Of a DNA stretch of 64,000 nt, positions 21,284 to 31,934 are shown piece by piece. Under the pieces are notes generated by a model, which was not told where the DNA came from, did no database searches, and saw only the letters and a list, made by a program, of their open reading frames with translations. Both the position numbers and the translations under genes were made by a program. Position 1 is the stretch's first letter. Each line of letters starts with the position of its first letter. This DNA comes from Philhelius pedissequus (lineage: Eukaryota > Arthropoda > Insecta > Diptera > Syrphidae), in NCBI GenBank assembly GCA_910595825.1, contig OU343161.1, positions 194,945,220-195,009,219 of the forward strand, given 5' to 3'.

Positions 21284-23995
21284 CTGGAATTAATTATTGA
21301 AATTAAAATGGCATCATTCACAGTGACACCATTTTGAAAATAATGGCACACCGCGAGGAAGAATGAACTTGCTCATTCTTTGTGGCAGCTTGCCATTATC
21401 AATCATACAGTCATTATTTTGCCCCATGTTAATGCTTATCATTAATGATTTGATTTTACCATTGTTCCAGTTTAATGACATGAATTAACGGTAATTTGTC
21501 ATCAGTCGTGTAAATCCGACATAAGAGAATTTTCCAACTACAAAACAAACGCAACATAAAAATTCCTTTTGTCGGTAGGTCGATCTTCAGCCTAAACTAC
21601 TGAAGCGATTTTCCTCCAAATTGATACCAACACTGAGATGAGAATCTTTCATAACTTTTTCTCTCCAAAACCAATTTGTTTACATTGTTCTATTTGTAAT
21701 TTGATTTCGTGTCGATGAATAAATGTGAATACTATTTTTGGGATCTGTTCAAGACTTTTTTAGGTAAAAGACATACTTTTTTATTGATACTACATTTTAA
21801 TTATTTCGCTTTCTACTTGCCAATAGAGATTTTGATTCGGATTGCGGGTTTTTTCTTTGCAAAAACAACGCAAAATTTCTTTTTAATTGTGTGTGTGTGT
21901 GTATGTTATCTGTAGAGTAAACAAAACTGTTTGACGTTTCCGCCAATTTAGCTTTAGTATGGTGTGTTTGTAAGGGGCTGTTTTGTACGCGTAAATTCCA
22001 CTAAAAATCTGAATCTGTGATTTTGATTCCGGATAAAAAAAAATGGATCATTTTAGTCTAAGAGAACCCGAAAACTGATCCGGCATCAAAAAATCCATGG
22101 GGATCCATTTTTTGGCTGTAGCGAAAACGACATTATCCAAAAATAGGTAATTTTGCTGATTTCGAACAAAAAAAAAATTCAGTCTGGAAATTATTATTTG
22201 ACGTTAGAGAAATGTCAAATTGCTAGTGTATGTAAAGTAGACAAAATTTTGTTACAAATGCAAAATTTGTTTTGACTGAATCGGAGTAAGATCTATTTTT
22301 CCGAAAATTTTCGATTTTGTGAACAAAAATTGATGATGTAGTGGGAATTCCACCCACAATAAACTGACACTTTTAAACAACACTTTCTGAAAATGTGTGT
22401 ATTTAAATCATAATTTGCACGGAATTTGCTTTTTTGTATTCACTGAAAAGCATTTAAAAAATCTAAGCTTTATGCATTAAATATAAGCCCTTGAAGTAAA
22501 TTTTGAATTGATAGATAAAAACAGTTTTTCTCAATATTTTTCCTAAATGTATAGTTTTTATTGTATCATTTTAAGCCTGTGCTAAAAATATTTGATATGC
22601 ATTTTAGTTCAAAAACATCAATTAAAGTTATTGTATACTTATACTAATTTTATTTATCTTTTATGCAATTCTAAATTGCAATGCCAAATAAAGGTGAGGT
22701 TAGCAATAAAAGGGAATTTCATTCCGTTGTCATACTTTTTGAACATACCCAATGACGGATGGATGCTAACATCTATTTGTTCGTTGCCGAAAGAATGGGA
22801 TGGATAGTTGTGTTGCTTGCAGATTGAGAGTTTAATACTTAAGCGCCTTAGGTGATTTTCTCGATTCTTTTTTTTTTATCTTTTATTTGGCCCCAAGAAT
22901 AATGGTACTGGCAATTTTTTGTCGCAAATGGCAAATTTTTAGTAGAGAAGGCTCTCAGAAAGTTGAACAGATATAATGCAGGCCCCATTTACCTTTGGAA
23001 TTGTTCATCTCTCTAAGCTTCAAAATTTAGTTAGAAAAGAAAATTTATAGACAAACATAAATAGTTAAAACACGTCCGAAAGTACCGTTAAAAAACCTAA
23101 ATAGGTACCGTACCTTAAATATAACACGACGAACTGAAGACATCATCTTTGAGATTAACCAAATTTCAACAGTTCATCTTGGTGACAAGAAAGTAAATCT
23201 TTCCGAAATTTTCATCTTATAAAACTGTTCAGGTTTCCGAGATTATACTTTATATCGAAAACGGATTTGACGGGCTTGAAAAAAAAATTTGATGAATTAT
23301 TATAGCTATATTCAATACATTTATATACATATATATTTTTTAAGATAACATGAAAATTATGTATATTGCACCTATCAAACAGGCGGTGCCGAACCTTCGT
23401 CGATGTTCTCTAACTCAGGCGATAACTTTTCCGCACTTAATGCCTCTGAAAAAATGGGTTTCTGTAAGTTGAGGCGATACCTTAAATTTTAACTTGTTTG
23501 ACTGGAATTTTCCAATCGAAGGCGATAAATTGACAAAATTAATTTTGGCATCTTAACAACAAAAAAGACATTTTATTTTGTTTCTCGACTACTTTTATCG
23601 ATTCGCAAGTTACAGAACCTGGGCCCTGGGGTTTTTGCCACACTAGGCAAATTAGATTTTGCCGTCCCAAATTAACAAAAAAAACGAAAATCGTACAAAT
23701 TAATACGAGTATTTCACTTTTATTTAATACATTCCAAGGATTTTCGAAAAAAAAAAAACAAGTTTTCCAAACATTGAGATTAAAATGCTGCTCTGCGCGA
23801 TCAAGCTCCGCAAGAAACTGCAGGTGTCAGTGCTCAAAAGATATTCCATTGGTGTACAATTTGTTGTACAATTCTTGACTTCACTTCTTTGACATTTTCA
23901 ACGCCAACCCCTTGCCAAAAAAAAAAAACAGTTGCAACAATATTCTCAAAACGGAGGTAAAGTTATATGCATATAATTACCTACCCACCTACACT
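21284..23995. other. no gene; two partial DINE-like pieces
   Basis: 21575-21700 (GTCGGTAGGTCGATCTTCAGCC ..., split here by position) and 22835-22930 (TTAGGTGATTTTCT ... GGCCCCAAGAATAATGGTAC) match blocks of the GTCT-tract family. 23390-23600 is somewhat GC-richer but shows no motif. A short (GT)n lies at 21890-21902. The rest is AT-rich DNA without detectable coding sequence. Confidence 0.5.
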
Positions 23996-23999
23996 TTCA

Positions 24000-24062
24000 T
24001 AATATGTAGATAAACCTAGATTCCATCTATGTAAATATGTAGGTAATACCTTCCTAATTAAA

Positions 24063-24105
<43 letters not shown>

Positions 24106-24245
24106 GGTACCTTGTCTATAATAATTATTCCTTGAATAATTCATTAGACAATTAATTGTACTAAGGACCAATGTAAGCTTTAAACCTACCTAATGACAAC
24201 TAGACTACCTACATACTAAGTTGTTAGCTATAAGAGCAAGTTCCC
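24000..24245 (+). repeat. repeat family B copy 1, with internal (TA)n
   Basis: Contains GTAGGTAATACCTTCCTAATTA, a (TA)n tract at about 24069-24095, ATGTAGGTACC, CCTTGAATAATTCATTAGACA and the end TTGTTAGCTATAAGAGCAAGTT. The same segments, reverse-complemented and in the matching order, occur at 34930-35190. Confidence 0.6.
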
Positions 24246-24249
24246 CCCT

Positions 24250-25375
24250 GTTTTAAATTCTTTAATATTATTAACTTCTAATTTTGTAAAGCGTATGCCT
24301 TCGTTATCATTTTTAACCAACAATCATTTATTTTGGCGAATCCTTTCCACAGAAAGCTTAAGGAATTATGAATAAAGCCAGTTTAATTTTTGATCGAAGA
24401 ATTTCTTTTTTTAGGAATATCATACCCTCACATGTGAAATTTAATTATGTATCTTCTGAAATATTGCGCAACTAGGGCATAAAATGTTTCCTTTTATATG
24501 TACAGTATACACAGATACATATATAGTTTCTTATATGAACGGGTAAGTATTTTTTGTATAAACAAAAATCAAATGAAATACGAATTCCACTACAAGTGCC
24601 TATCTATATCTAAAAGAATGAGAATAATTTATTCTTTCTTCGATTCAACTTCCCTAACATGTGCAATATATCTTTGCTTTCGTGGCCGTATCGCTTTGCT
24701 GAGAGCAATCCAAAAGGACCTTCTCTCCAACATGTTTTCTTGGATAACTTCTATATTTATGTAGCTACGAGTAGATATGAAAAAGGGGAATGGACAAAGT
24801 CAGGATTGAATTATTGGTTTTGGACTGCATTCAAGTAGAAGATGGTCCAAATGCCAAATGGAATGAATTAAGTGGGTGTCATTTATGGGAGCTTCTGTTT
24901 TGGATTCATAAAAATACAAACAAGATGGGAAGATAAAGGAAATCTATATAGTAACTGATGTTTTTTCAGTATATTTTGTGGTAAACCTTGGATATTGTGC
25001 CGAAAAATTGGCAAAGAATACATCTGTTTTTGAATTAAGAGCGATTTGAAGATGATTGATAGACAATTTTTTTTAATACTTTTAATTTCAAAGTATTGTT
25101 GTTTCGAATTTAAAAAAAAGCCAATATTAATGTGTTTTGCTTACAACTTCTTCTATTTCGAATTCAGACAATCGATAAAAGTCAGAGGAGTAAATTGTAA
25201 ACCGGCTTAAATCTGCGAAGATTTATTATGTTAATGTACATAATAACAAAGATTAATAATTGAAATTATAATGTTTTGATAAAAAACCAAAATAAAGCTT
25301 ATTTACATTTCTTCAAAACTAAAATGAAAATTAATTTTCACTTATTTTTATTAATCACGTGACACAATATGGAGA
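24250..25375. other. no gene recognised
   Basis: AT-rich. An 88-codon ORF at 24498-24764 has no motif and is probably chance. Confidence 0.5.
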
Positions 25376-25377
25376 AA

Positions 25378-26110
25378 TAAAATGTACGACTGGATCGCAC
25401 GAATTAGCTCTTATGTTTGATCACATCGTATGCAAAAGATTTCTATTAAAAATCTAAATATATTTTAAAGTCGTTTTTTACTTTATTTTTCATATATACA
25501 AAGTTTCTTTAATTTTTTTTCTAAAAAAAATTGGTATAACAATTTTAAATATTTAATAACACTTAATCTTAAAAACAAAAGATTAAATCGGTAAAGAAAA
25601 AATAATTCAAAATTCTGAAATAAATACTTAAACTAATTTGAGCTCAAAAAATGTACGCCATGTTTATTCTTGTATAAATTTGAATTTATGAGAAAAAACT
25701 TTAAAAATCTGTAGAGCGGTTTTTGAGAAAAAAAAAGTTTTTTTTTTAAACTTTAAAAAAAAAAAAAAAATTTAAATTCAAAAACGCCAATTCATAGGTA
25801 TTCAACAAATACATATAACTATAGTTTTTGAAAAAAATTATTGAGCTGTTTTCAAAATATAAATTTAATTTTTTTTGTAATGCTTTTAAAAACACAAAAA
25901 AATTAAATTAAAAATATTGGTACGCAGTATAAATAGGGCATTTATATATGTGTCAAATTTCGAATGAATCGGTTAAGCCATTTATGAGATAGTCGAAATA
26001 AAAAACGGTTCTATGGAAAGTACCGTCGCAAGTAAAAATCGAAAATTGAAGATCTTCCATTTTCATCGAAATGTTATGAATTATTTGGAGCAATTCTGAT
26101 TATCGTAGAT
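25378..26110 (-). mobile_element. DINE-like element copy, diverged (GTCT tract absent)
   Basis: Begins AAAATGTACGACTGGATCGCACG, then GATCACATCGTATGCAAAAGATTTC, matching the start of the copy at 57108. The inner parts align (reverse) with 45985-46362, for example AAAAACGCCAATTCATAGGTATT. It ends around AAAACGGTTCTATGGAAAGTACCG. The GTCT tract is not present. Confidence 0.6.
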
Positions 26111-26410
26111 TGATGAAATTTGGTAGAGCGTTAGGACTTGACATGCAAACAAAGGGAAAATTAAAAAATTGAGATCTTAGATCTTACACTGAGTAAGCGT
26201 GGCAACCACCCATTTTCACAGAATTAATATTAAATAATATTGAGAGCACTTTCTATTGATGCAGGATTATAAATTTTGTTAGAGCGGTCAGCTTTCAGGT
26301 GTATGCAAAGAAAAAGTTGAAATTATGAAATTTTCATCCACCCACTTATTGTCAATCAATATCATATCTATGGACACTTCTAACTTATGAAAATTGGTAG
26401 AGTGGTAGGA
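26108..26410. repeat. three diverged tandem units of about 120-155 bp
   Basis: Each unit ends in GAAATTTGGTAGAGCGTTAGG-like sequence: at about 26115 (ATTTGGTAGAGCGTTAGGAC), 26273 (AATTTTGTTAGAGCGGTC) and 26390 (AAATTGGTAGAGTGGTAGGAC). Units 1 and 3 continue with ACTTG...ATGCA-ACAAA. CACCCA-TTTT / CACCCACTTATT words precede units 2 and 3. Noncoding. Confidence 0.45.
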
Positions 26411-26524
26411 CTTGTAGTGCATACAAAAGGCATATATTAAAAACTTACGGTTTTTTATGAGACTCTCGTTCAACATGTATTGTAATCACTTTTCCTGATA
26501 AAAATAATCTTTGCAAAAAGTAGT

Positions 26525-27870
26525 GAAATCACACCAAAAACGTAAATGTTAAAAAAGTAGCCAAGTTCTTCAATATACGAAAACCTTTGCGTAACAAGTC
26601 AGCCGTGAATTTTAATTTTGGGGGTTGGGGCAACACCCCCATTTATTCGGCTTAATACAAGCTAATTCCTAATCTAACTTAAAAACTAAGAACTTATGCT
26701 AAGGTTAGTGAGGGGGAGGACGGTTCAGAAGCCGGAGTTTTAAGGAAGGAGTACTCAGGTTAAAGTCGAAGAAACATATGTTTGAATTAACAGCCCGTAG
26801 CATGCTAGAGACAGGTTCGTTGGAGCCGTAAGATTTTCGGAACCCGGTGGCTGGGTATATAAAAGAGACGAGGGTGACGTGTATTACGGCGATTAGTATT
26901 AAAAGAGATGGAGTTGTAGAGCGACATGCAGTCAACGGAACCGGAGAGTAATCGATGAATGAAGAGAATGTCTGCTATCTCTTTTCGTTCTTCCAACGAA
27001 TTCAGGTTGATTAGTTTAAGTCGATCTAGATAGGGAGGCAGAATCAGAGGATTGTTCCATGATAAACATCGAAGAGCAAAGCGTAGGAATCGACGATGGA
27101 TGCTTTCGATTCTGGAAATATGAGTAAGTTGGTAAGGGGACCAAACTTGAGAGGCGTATTCTAGTAGTGGACGAACAAATTATATGTATAAGGACCGGGT
27201 TACATAGGGGTTGGAGAATTCTTTGGACCATCTTTTGACGAAACCGAGCACTGAGTTTGCTTTGAGAATGATATCGCCTATGTGAGTGAGAAAATTAAGC
27301 TCACTCAAAATGCTAAGGTCACGAATATTATCAACGGTGGGTATAGGTTGATTATGGAGCAGGTAGAGACGGGGAGGAGATTTGTTAAGTTTGCGTGAAA
27401 AAGTAATTGATTGGCATTTGACGACGCAAGCTCCAGGCAAATTTTTATACACCAAACTGAAAAACTGTCTAGATCCATTTGAATAAGGGAAAAGTCATGT
27501 GTTGAGGAAATGGTCTTGAAAAACTTGGTATCATCGGCGTACAGAGACACAGAAGAATGTTTGATGACCCTAACAATATCATTAATAGCAAGCAGTGAGA
27601 TCTAAAAGTACGCCAAGTTCTAAGTTTATTAATGTTAAATATCAAATATTTTAAGTAGAGTAATATGGAAGAACTTCAAAATTATTAGAGAAATATGGTA
27701 TTTTATAATTACTGGCTTTAATTGTGTTGGTTTAATTGGCAAGTTTTCATTCCAAAATTGAAAAATTAGGCTGACTTGTTAAGCAAAGGTTTTTGTATAT
27801 AGAAAAACTTGGCTACGTTCTTAACATTTGTGTTTTTGGTGTGATTTGTTTTAATGCGCAAGTGTCGGAA
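26525..27870. mobile_element. second hairpin element (inverted arms about 90 bp), carrying a LINE
   Basis: The left arm 26525-26610 (ATCACACCAAAAACGTAAATG ... TAACAAGTCAGCC) is the inverse of 27765-27858 (GGCTGACTTGTTAAGC ... TTTTTGGTGTGAT), with few differences. A LINE fragment (26612-27600) lies between the arms, followed by about 165 bases of other sequence. The LINE 3' end sits right at the inner edge of the left arm. Confidence 0.65.
26612..27610 (-). pseudogene. LINE reverse transcriptase C-terminal part, same family as 17893-18612
   Basis: Minus strand, from 27550: SVSLYADDTKFFKTISS, holding the RT catalytic YADD box; then a block with an NQLLFHANLT-like segment and PVDNIRDLSILSELNFLTHI; then VLGFVKRWSKEFSNPYVTRS; then (27000 to 26700) FIHRLLSGSVD, MSLYNSISFNTNRRN and the C-terminal NLSTPSLKLRLLNRPP. 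Several frameshifts and stops. The 3' end AATAAATGGGGGTGTTGCCCC forms a short hairpin. 5'-truncated. Jockey/CR1-type is likely from the YADDTK and LPPY-R/L motifs. Confidence 0.8.
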
Positions 27871-28395
27871 AGGAATATTTTTTTAACCAAATTTTGTCCG
27901 AAAAGTCTACGATTAGTCTTAAAACGGAACTCTAGTTGATGTTGATCTTCTTCGGAAATCCAACATTTGTAACCAGGATCTCCAACGAACCGTAAGCAAA
28001 CCATCATTCTGGGCTTAATACTAAATCGACTTGCCGAAATTTCTTTTTTTTATATAACTTTGCACGCGCTCAAGGGATTATGGACACCCTTTATATGTTT
28101 ATATCCGGTGGAAGAAGAGAAAGAAGGATAGGAAAGATTAGTGGCGCGATGTTCTGAGACCAGAGCTGGTTGTTGTCTCAGATTTATCTCCAGGGATGGC
28201 GACTGAACTAATGCGGAGAGAATTACGGTAATTTATGTATTTATGTCCCTTATAATTCGCATTATTTTATTTATTTCGTTGTAATATTTTATGGGTATGC
28301 TAATTTACTCAACCAATGTTGTTAGTGTTATGCCTAAACAGCATGTAATGAGCAAAGCAGCAACTTATTTTATAACAATTTTTAGAATTGGTTTT
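27870..28395. other. no assigned gene; one unexplained minus-strand ORF at 27813-28007
   Basis: The 64-codon ORF reads MMVCLRFVGDPGYKCWISEEDQHQLEF and has a somewhat protein-like composition, but overlaps the right hairpin arm and matches nothing I know. 28090-28230 is GC-richer, also unassigned. Confidence 0.35.
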
Positions 28396-28399
28396 TAAT

Positions 28400-28497
28400 G
28401 GAATATAAGAAGACATTGACAACGGCAGGAATCGAACCCGCACCTACTAGGTTGACAGGCGAGCACACAACTATCGCGCCACGGCCACCCCCTTATT
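28400..28497 (-). mobile_element. tRNA-derived SINE head (minus strand)
   Basis: The minus strand has an A box (GTGGCGCGATAGTTG region, about 28488-28472) and a perfect B box (GGTTCGATTCC, about 28430-28440). Its head is similar to the SINE at 11117: both read GGGTGGC..TGG.GC, then GTGCTCG, then AACNTAG, then GGGTTCGAT. No convincing poly(A) tail, so truncated. Confidence 0.6.
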
Positions 28498-28499
28498 AG

Positions 28500-28800
28500 C
28501 TATGTTGAAAAAATTAATTTGTTAATGCGTAAACATGTGATGAGTTAAACCTATAGAGTTTAATAGTTCCATGTTGGCTCAAAGAGATCAAAAATATTAA
28601 GGTATTCAGCCATTGTACTTCCTGAAATAACTAATTTACAGGCTCCAAATTTTGGTAACTTTATCTCATTGGAATGAAATTTGTTTTTTTGGCTGCATTC
28701 GGAAATCTCTAAAATGAGATAGATCTCTTTTTTGATAGATATGTCTCAAAATTATTTTACATATCACCCAATATCTACCAATCGTGTACACTTAGTTTAG
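28500..28800. other. no gene seen
   Basis: AT-rich single-copy-looking DNA without ORFs or inverted ends. Confidence 0.4.
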
Positions 28801-28834
28801 ACTTGGGCATTTTGCTTTGGCTTGTCTCAAAAAT

Positions 28835-29030
28835 TTTTTTCAGACAATCACCTAAAACGCTTCTACCGCTTAGGTTGTAAATCGTTTTATAAGGATACAG
28901 ACAGGTGGAATTGTGGACCCACTTTTTGGAATTCTCTATCATCGTAATGTAAAGTTTGATTAAAATCTCGAGTTTGCAAAACTTGTCATACAGTTCCTAT
29001 ATCGCAACATCGCAAGTACAAAGTTGTAAG
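28835..29030 (-). mobile_element. DINE-like element fragment
   Basis: CAGACAATCACCTAAAACGC, TTAGGTTGTAAATCGTT, a decayed GACAGG tract, GTGGACCCACTTTTTGGA, then AATCTCGAGTTTGCAAAACTT, in the order of the GTCT-tract family. Only the part around the tract remains, and the tract has shrunk to ACAGACAGG. Confidence 0.65.
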
Positions 29031-29139
29031 AACTAATGATTTGCATCATTGATTTTTTGTGTGTTGATAATAAGGATTAAAATAAGTTATAATTTCTTAT
29101 ACATTTCATTCGCCAATTATTTACTTATCCAGCTCCCGA

Positions 29140-31930
29140 TCCATGGAGGGTCGCTGGCTGACATATTGCGGTCTTCCATCGGTTGCGGTCCCTCGCATGC
29201 TTCCTTCAATCGTCGAGACCAAGCGCTATTGCGTCTGTAACCGCCTGGTCCCTGCGGTCACTAGCGGAGGTTCGGTCTTCCTGGTGGTCTCGAACCCTGT
29301 GGCTGGGACTCGAAGATTTTCTTGGCTGGAGCGTTGTTGTCCGTTCGCTCGATGTGGCAGAGCGCTTTGGCTCTTTGGACTACATCCCCATCTTGGTACA
29401 GCTCGCACAATTCTCGATTGAATTTCCATCGCCCTCTTAGCATATAGGACCAAATATCCTCTGAAGAATTTTTCTCTCGATAGTGCCTAGTATCATTTCC
29501 CTAGCACTCGGCGCCGTAGAGTAGAACTGTTAAAATTAGCGTTTTGTGTAGCGTGCACTTTGTCTTTCGAGAAAGGCGTTTTGAACCCATTTGTTTTAAG
29601 CTGTCGTTCGTGGAATTAATGTTTGTTCCGAGGTAGGTGAACTCCTTGACTACCTCGAAATTACTGCTACCAACGGTGACGTTTTGTCCCAGGCGATGGA
29701 CAGGTGAGGCTTTGTTTGTTGATAGCATATACTCGGTTTTGTCCTAATTCACTTCAAGACCAACGCATTTCGCCTGTTCATCAATAGCTGTGAATGCTTC
29801 AAGTGCAGCTCGCTTGGAGCGGCTGATGATATCGATTTCGTCCGAATAACGAAGCAGTTGGGTAGACCTATTGAAGATAGTGCCTTCCAGGGATTAACAC
29901 CACTCTTGAGTACTATGTGCTCCAGGACTATGTTGAAGAAGCCACATGATAGCGCATCTCCTTGTCTGAAACCGTCTGGAAAAGCTTAGATGAGCTGTTG
30001 TCCATTTGCACGTTGAACCGCGTATTTTGTAACGTCATGCTTCATAGCTAGAACAGTTTTTTTGGGATCCTGAGTTCCGACATCGCCAATAGAAGCTCTT
30101 GGCGACTTATGCTATCATATTCGGCCTTCAAGTCAATGGTGCGTCTCGACTTGAAATTCTTTGGTCTTTTCCAGGATCTGTCTGAATGTAAAGATTTGGT
30201 CTATCGTTGATCTGCCTGGCCTGAAGGCACACTGGCACGTGCCGATGATAGTATTGCAGAAAGGTTTTAGACGCTCGCATAGTACGTTGGGTAGGATCTT
30301 ATGTTGCCTATTAAGCAGGGATATTCCTCTGTAGTTTTTGCAGGACATAGGATCGCGTTTTTTGTATATTGGGCATATGGAGCTATTTATCCAGTCGTAG
30401 TGCATGCTTTTCCCCTCCCACACTTGGTTGATGAGTTGGTGCATGCAGCAAGGACATCTCCTCCATACTTGAAGAGTTCCGCAGGCAGGCCATCCGAACC
30501 AACGGATTTGTTGTTCTTAAGCTTGTGGATGGCTTTCTTAATCTCTTCAGTAGATGCTAGGCGCTGGGACTGGATCTTCATTGACTGGTCTCATGCTTCC
30601 TTGTTCTCCTGTTGCTTCCTCTACTCTATATAATACCCACTTGCTGGTAGTGCTGCTTAAACACGTCTACAATTCCCGGTGCTTCGATGATTCGGTCGCC
30701 TTCGCTGTTTCGAAGAGATTACGTGCCAGTCTTATAGCCGGATGCCAGTGGCTTGGCTGTTTTGTAGAACTGGCGGGTGTTGGTGGCGGTGCAAGATTCC
30801 TCAAGATACCTGAGCTGAGAGGCTGCGGATGCTCTTTTCTTTCTTCGCAATGTTTTTTTTTTCTCGTTCCTTCTCTTTTCACGGTACTCCTCCCTTGCCG
30901 TTCTTGATTTCCGTTGCATCATTTACCTTCGTGCATTTTCCGTCACCTACACGGCGCATTATTACCATCTTACCACGGGTTTTTTTTCCGGTATGACTGG
31001 TAGCCTATGGTGCTCTTGGCTGTCTCCTTAATGATGTCGCGATACCGGTTCCACTGGTCATTGACGCTTGCGGGTGGGGGGTACGGCAGAGTTTCCCGGT
31101 CAATTGCGGATTGTAGTCTCTGCCTTTCTCAGATGTGCTAAGGCAGGCGATATTGAATTTCTTCCTTTGACCGGACTTCGTTTTCTTTCCGTTTGACAGT
31201 CGGGTAACTTTGTCACAACAAGAATGTGGTCAGAGTTCACGTTTGCACCTCGGAAGGTTCGCACTTCCAAGATGTTTGATGTGTGCCTTGCGCCAATTAG
31301 CACGTGGTCGATTTGGTTGGCGGTTTGACCATCTGGAGATCGCCAGTTTGCTGTGGGTATCCTTCGCCTGTGGAACCTAGTGATACTTATTACCGTATTA
31401 CGAGCTGCAGCAAAGTCGATTAGTTGGAAGCCGTTATCTGTTGTCGTCTCGTGGAGGCTGTGCTTTCAAATTAGTCCCCCAACGATATTTTCTTTCCCGA
31501 CCTTAGCATTGAAGTCTCCGAGCACGACATTGATATCGTACTCCCGACAGGCTCCGTAGGCTCCGTCCAGAAAGTCGTAAAACTACCCCTTGTTAGACTC
31601 CTCAGTTTCATCGGTAGGGGCGTGTGCACAAATTAGGCTGGTGTTTTGGAAGGTAGCTTTGATGCGGATCACAGACAGGAGATCCCTAATCAGCTTAACA
31701 TCGATGACTTTCGACCTGAGTCGATTTCCCACGACGAATCCGCATTCCAACATGTGCATTCTTTGATGACAGCTGTTATAAATGTTGCAATCTTTTCTTT
31801 TCATTTTTCCTGATCCTATCCATCGTATCTCCTGGATCGCGGTAATAACTGCCTTGTAATGCGAGAGGACAGATTCAAGTTTTTGAGTAGCACCTGGCAT
31901 AGGGAGTATCCTTGCATTCCAGGTGCATTA
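29140..31930 (-). pseudogene. endonuclease/RT LINE (RTE-like), near full length, decayed
   Basis: Read right to left. AP endonuclease 31925-31583 (GTWNARIL start, ITAIQEIRWIGSGKM, LICAHAPTDETEE), endonuclease end 31260-31190 (FRGANVNSDHILVVTKL), a basic linker 30920-30700, then RT: KKAIHKLKNNKSVGSDGLPAE (split here by position), SICPIYKKRDPMSCKNYRGI, CAFRPGRSTIDQIFTFRQIL (30230-30170) and RLGQNVTVGSSNFEVVKEFT (29690-29630). The end shows GRPNL near 29270. The endonuclease is of the type annotated in insects as craniofacial development protein 2-like, a name derived from RTE-type LINEs. Many stops and frameshifts; YADD is not readable intact. The same family as 42110-44180 but well diverged. 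Confidence 0.85.
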
Positions 31931-31934
31931 TCGT

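Noticed and set aside
24498..24764. 88-codon ORF as a host gene
   Set aside because: Codon use follows the AT-rich background and there is no motif or splice context.
29143..29440. Plus-strand ORFs of 85-92 codons
   Set aside because: Shadows of the C-terminal end of the minus-strand LINE at 29.1-31.9 kb.
30301..30907. Plus-strand ORFs of 110-117 codons
   Set aside because: Shadows of the same LINE RT and linker.
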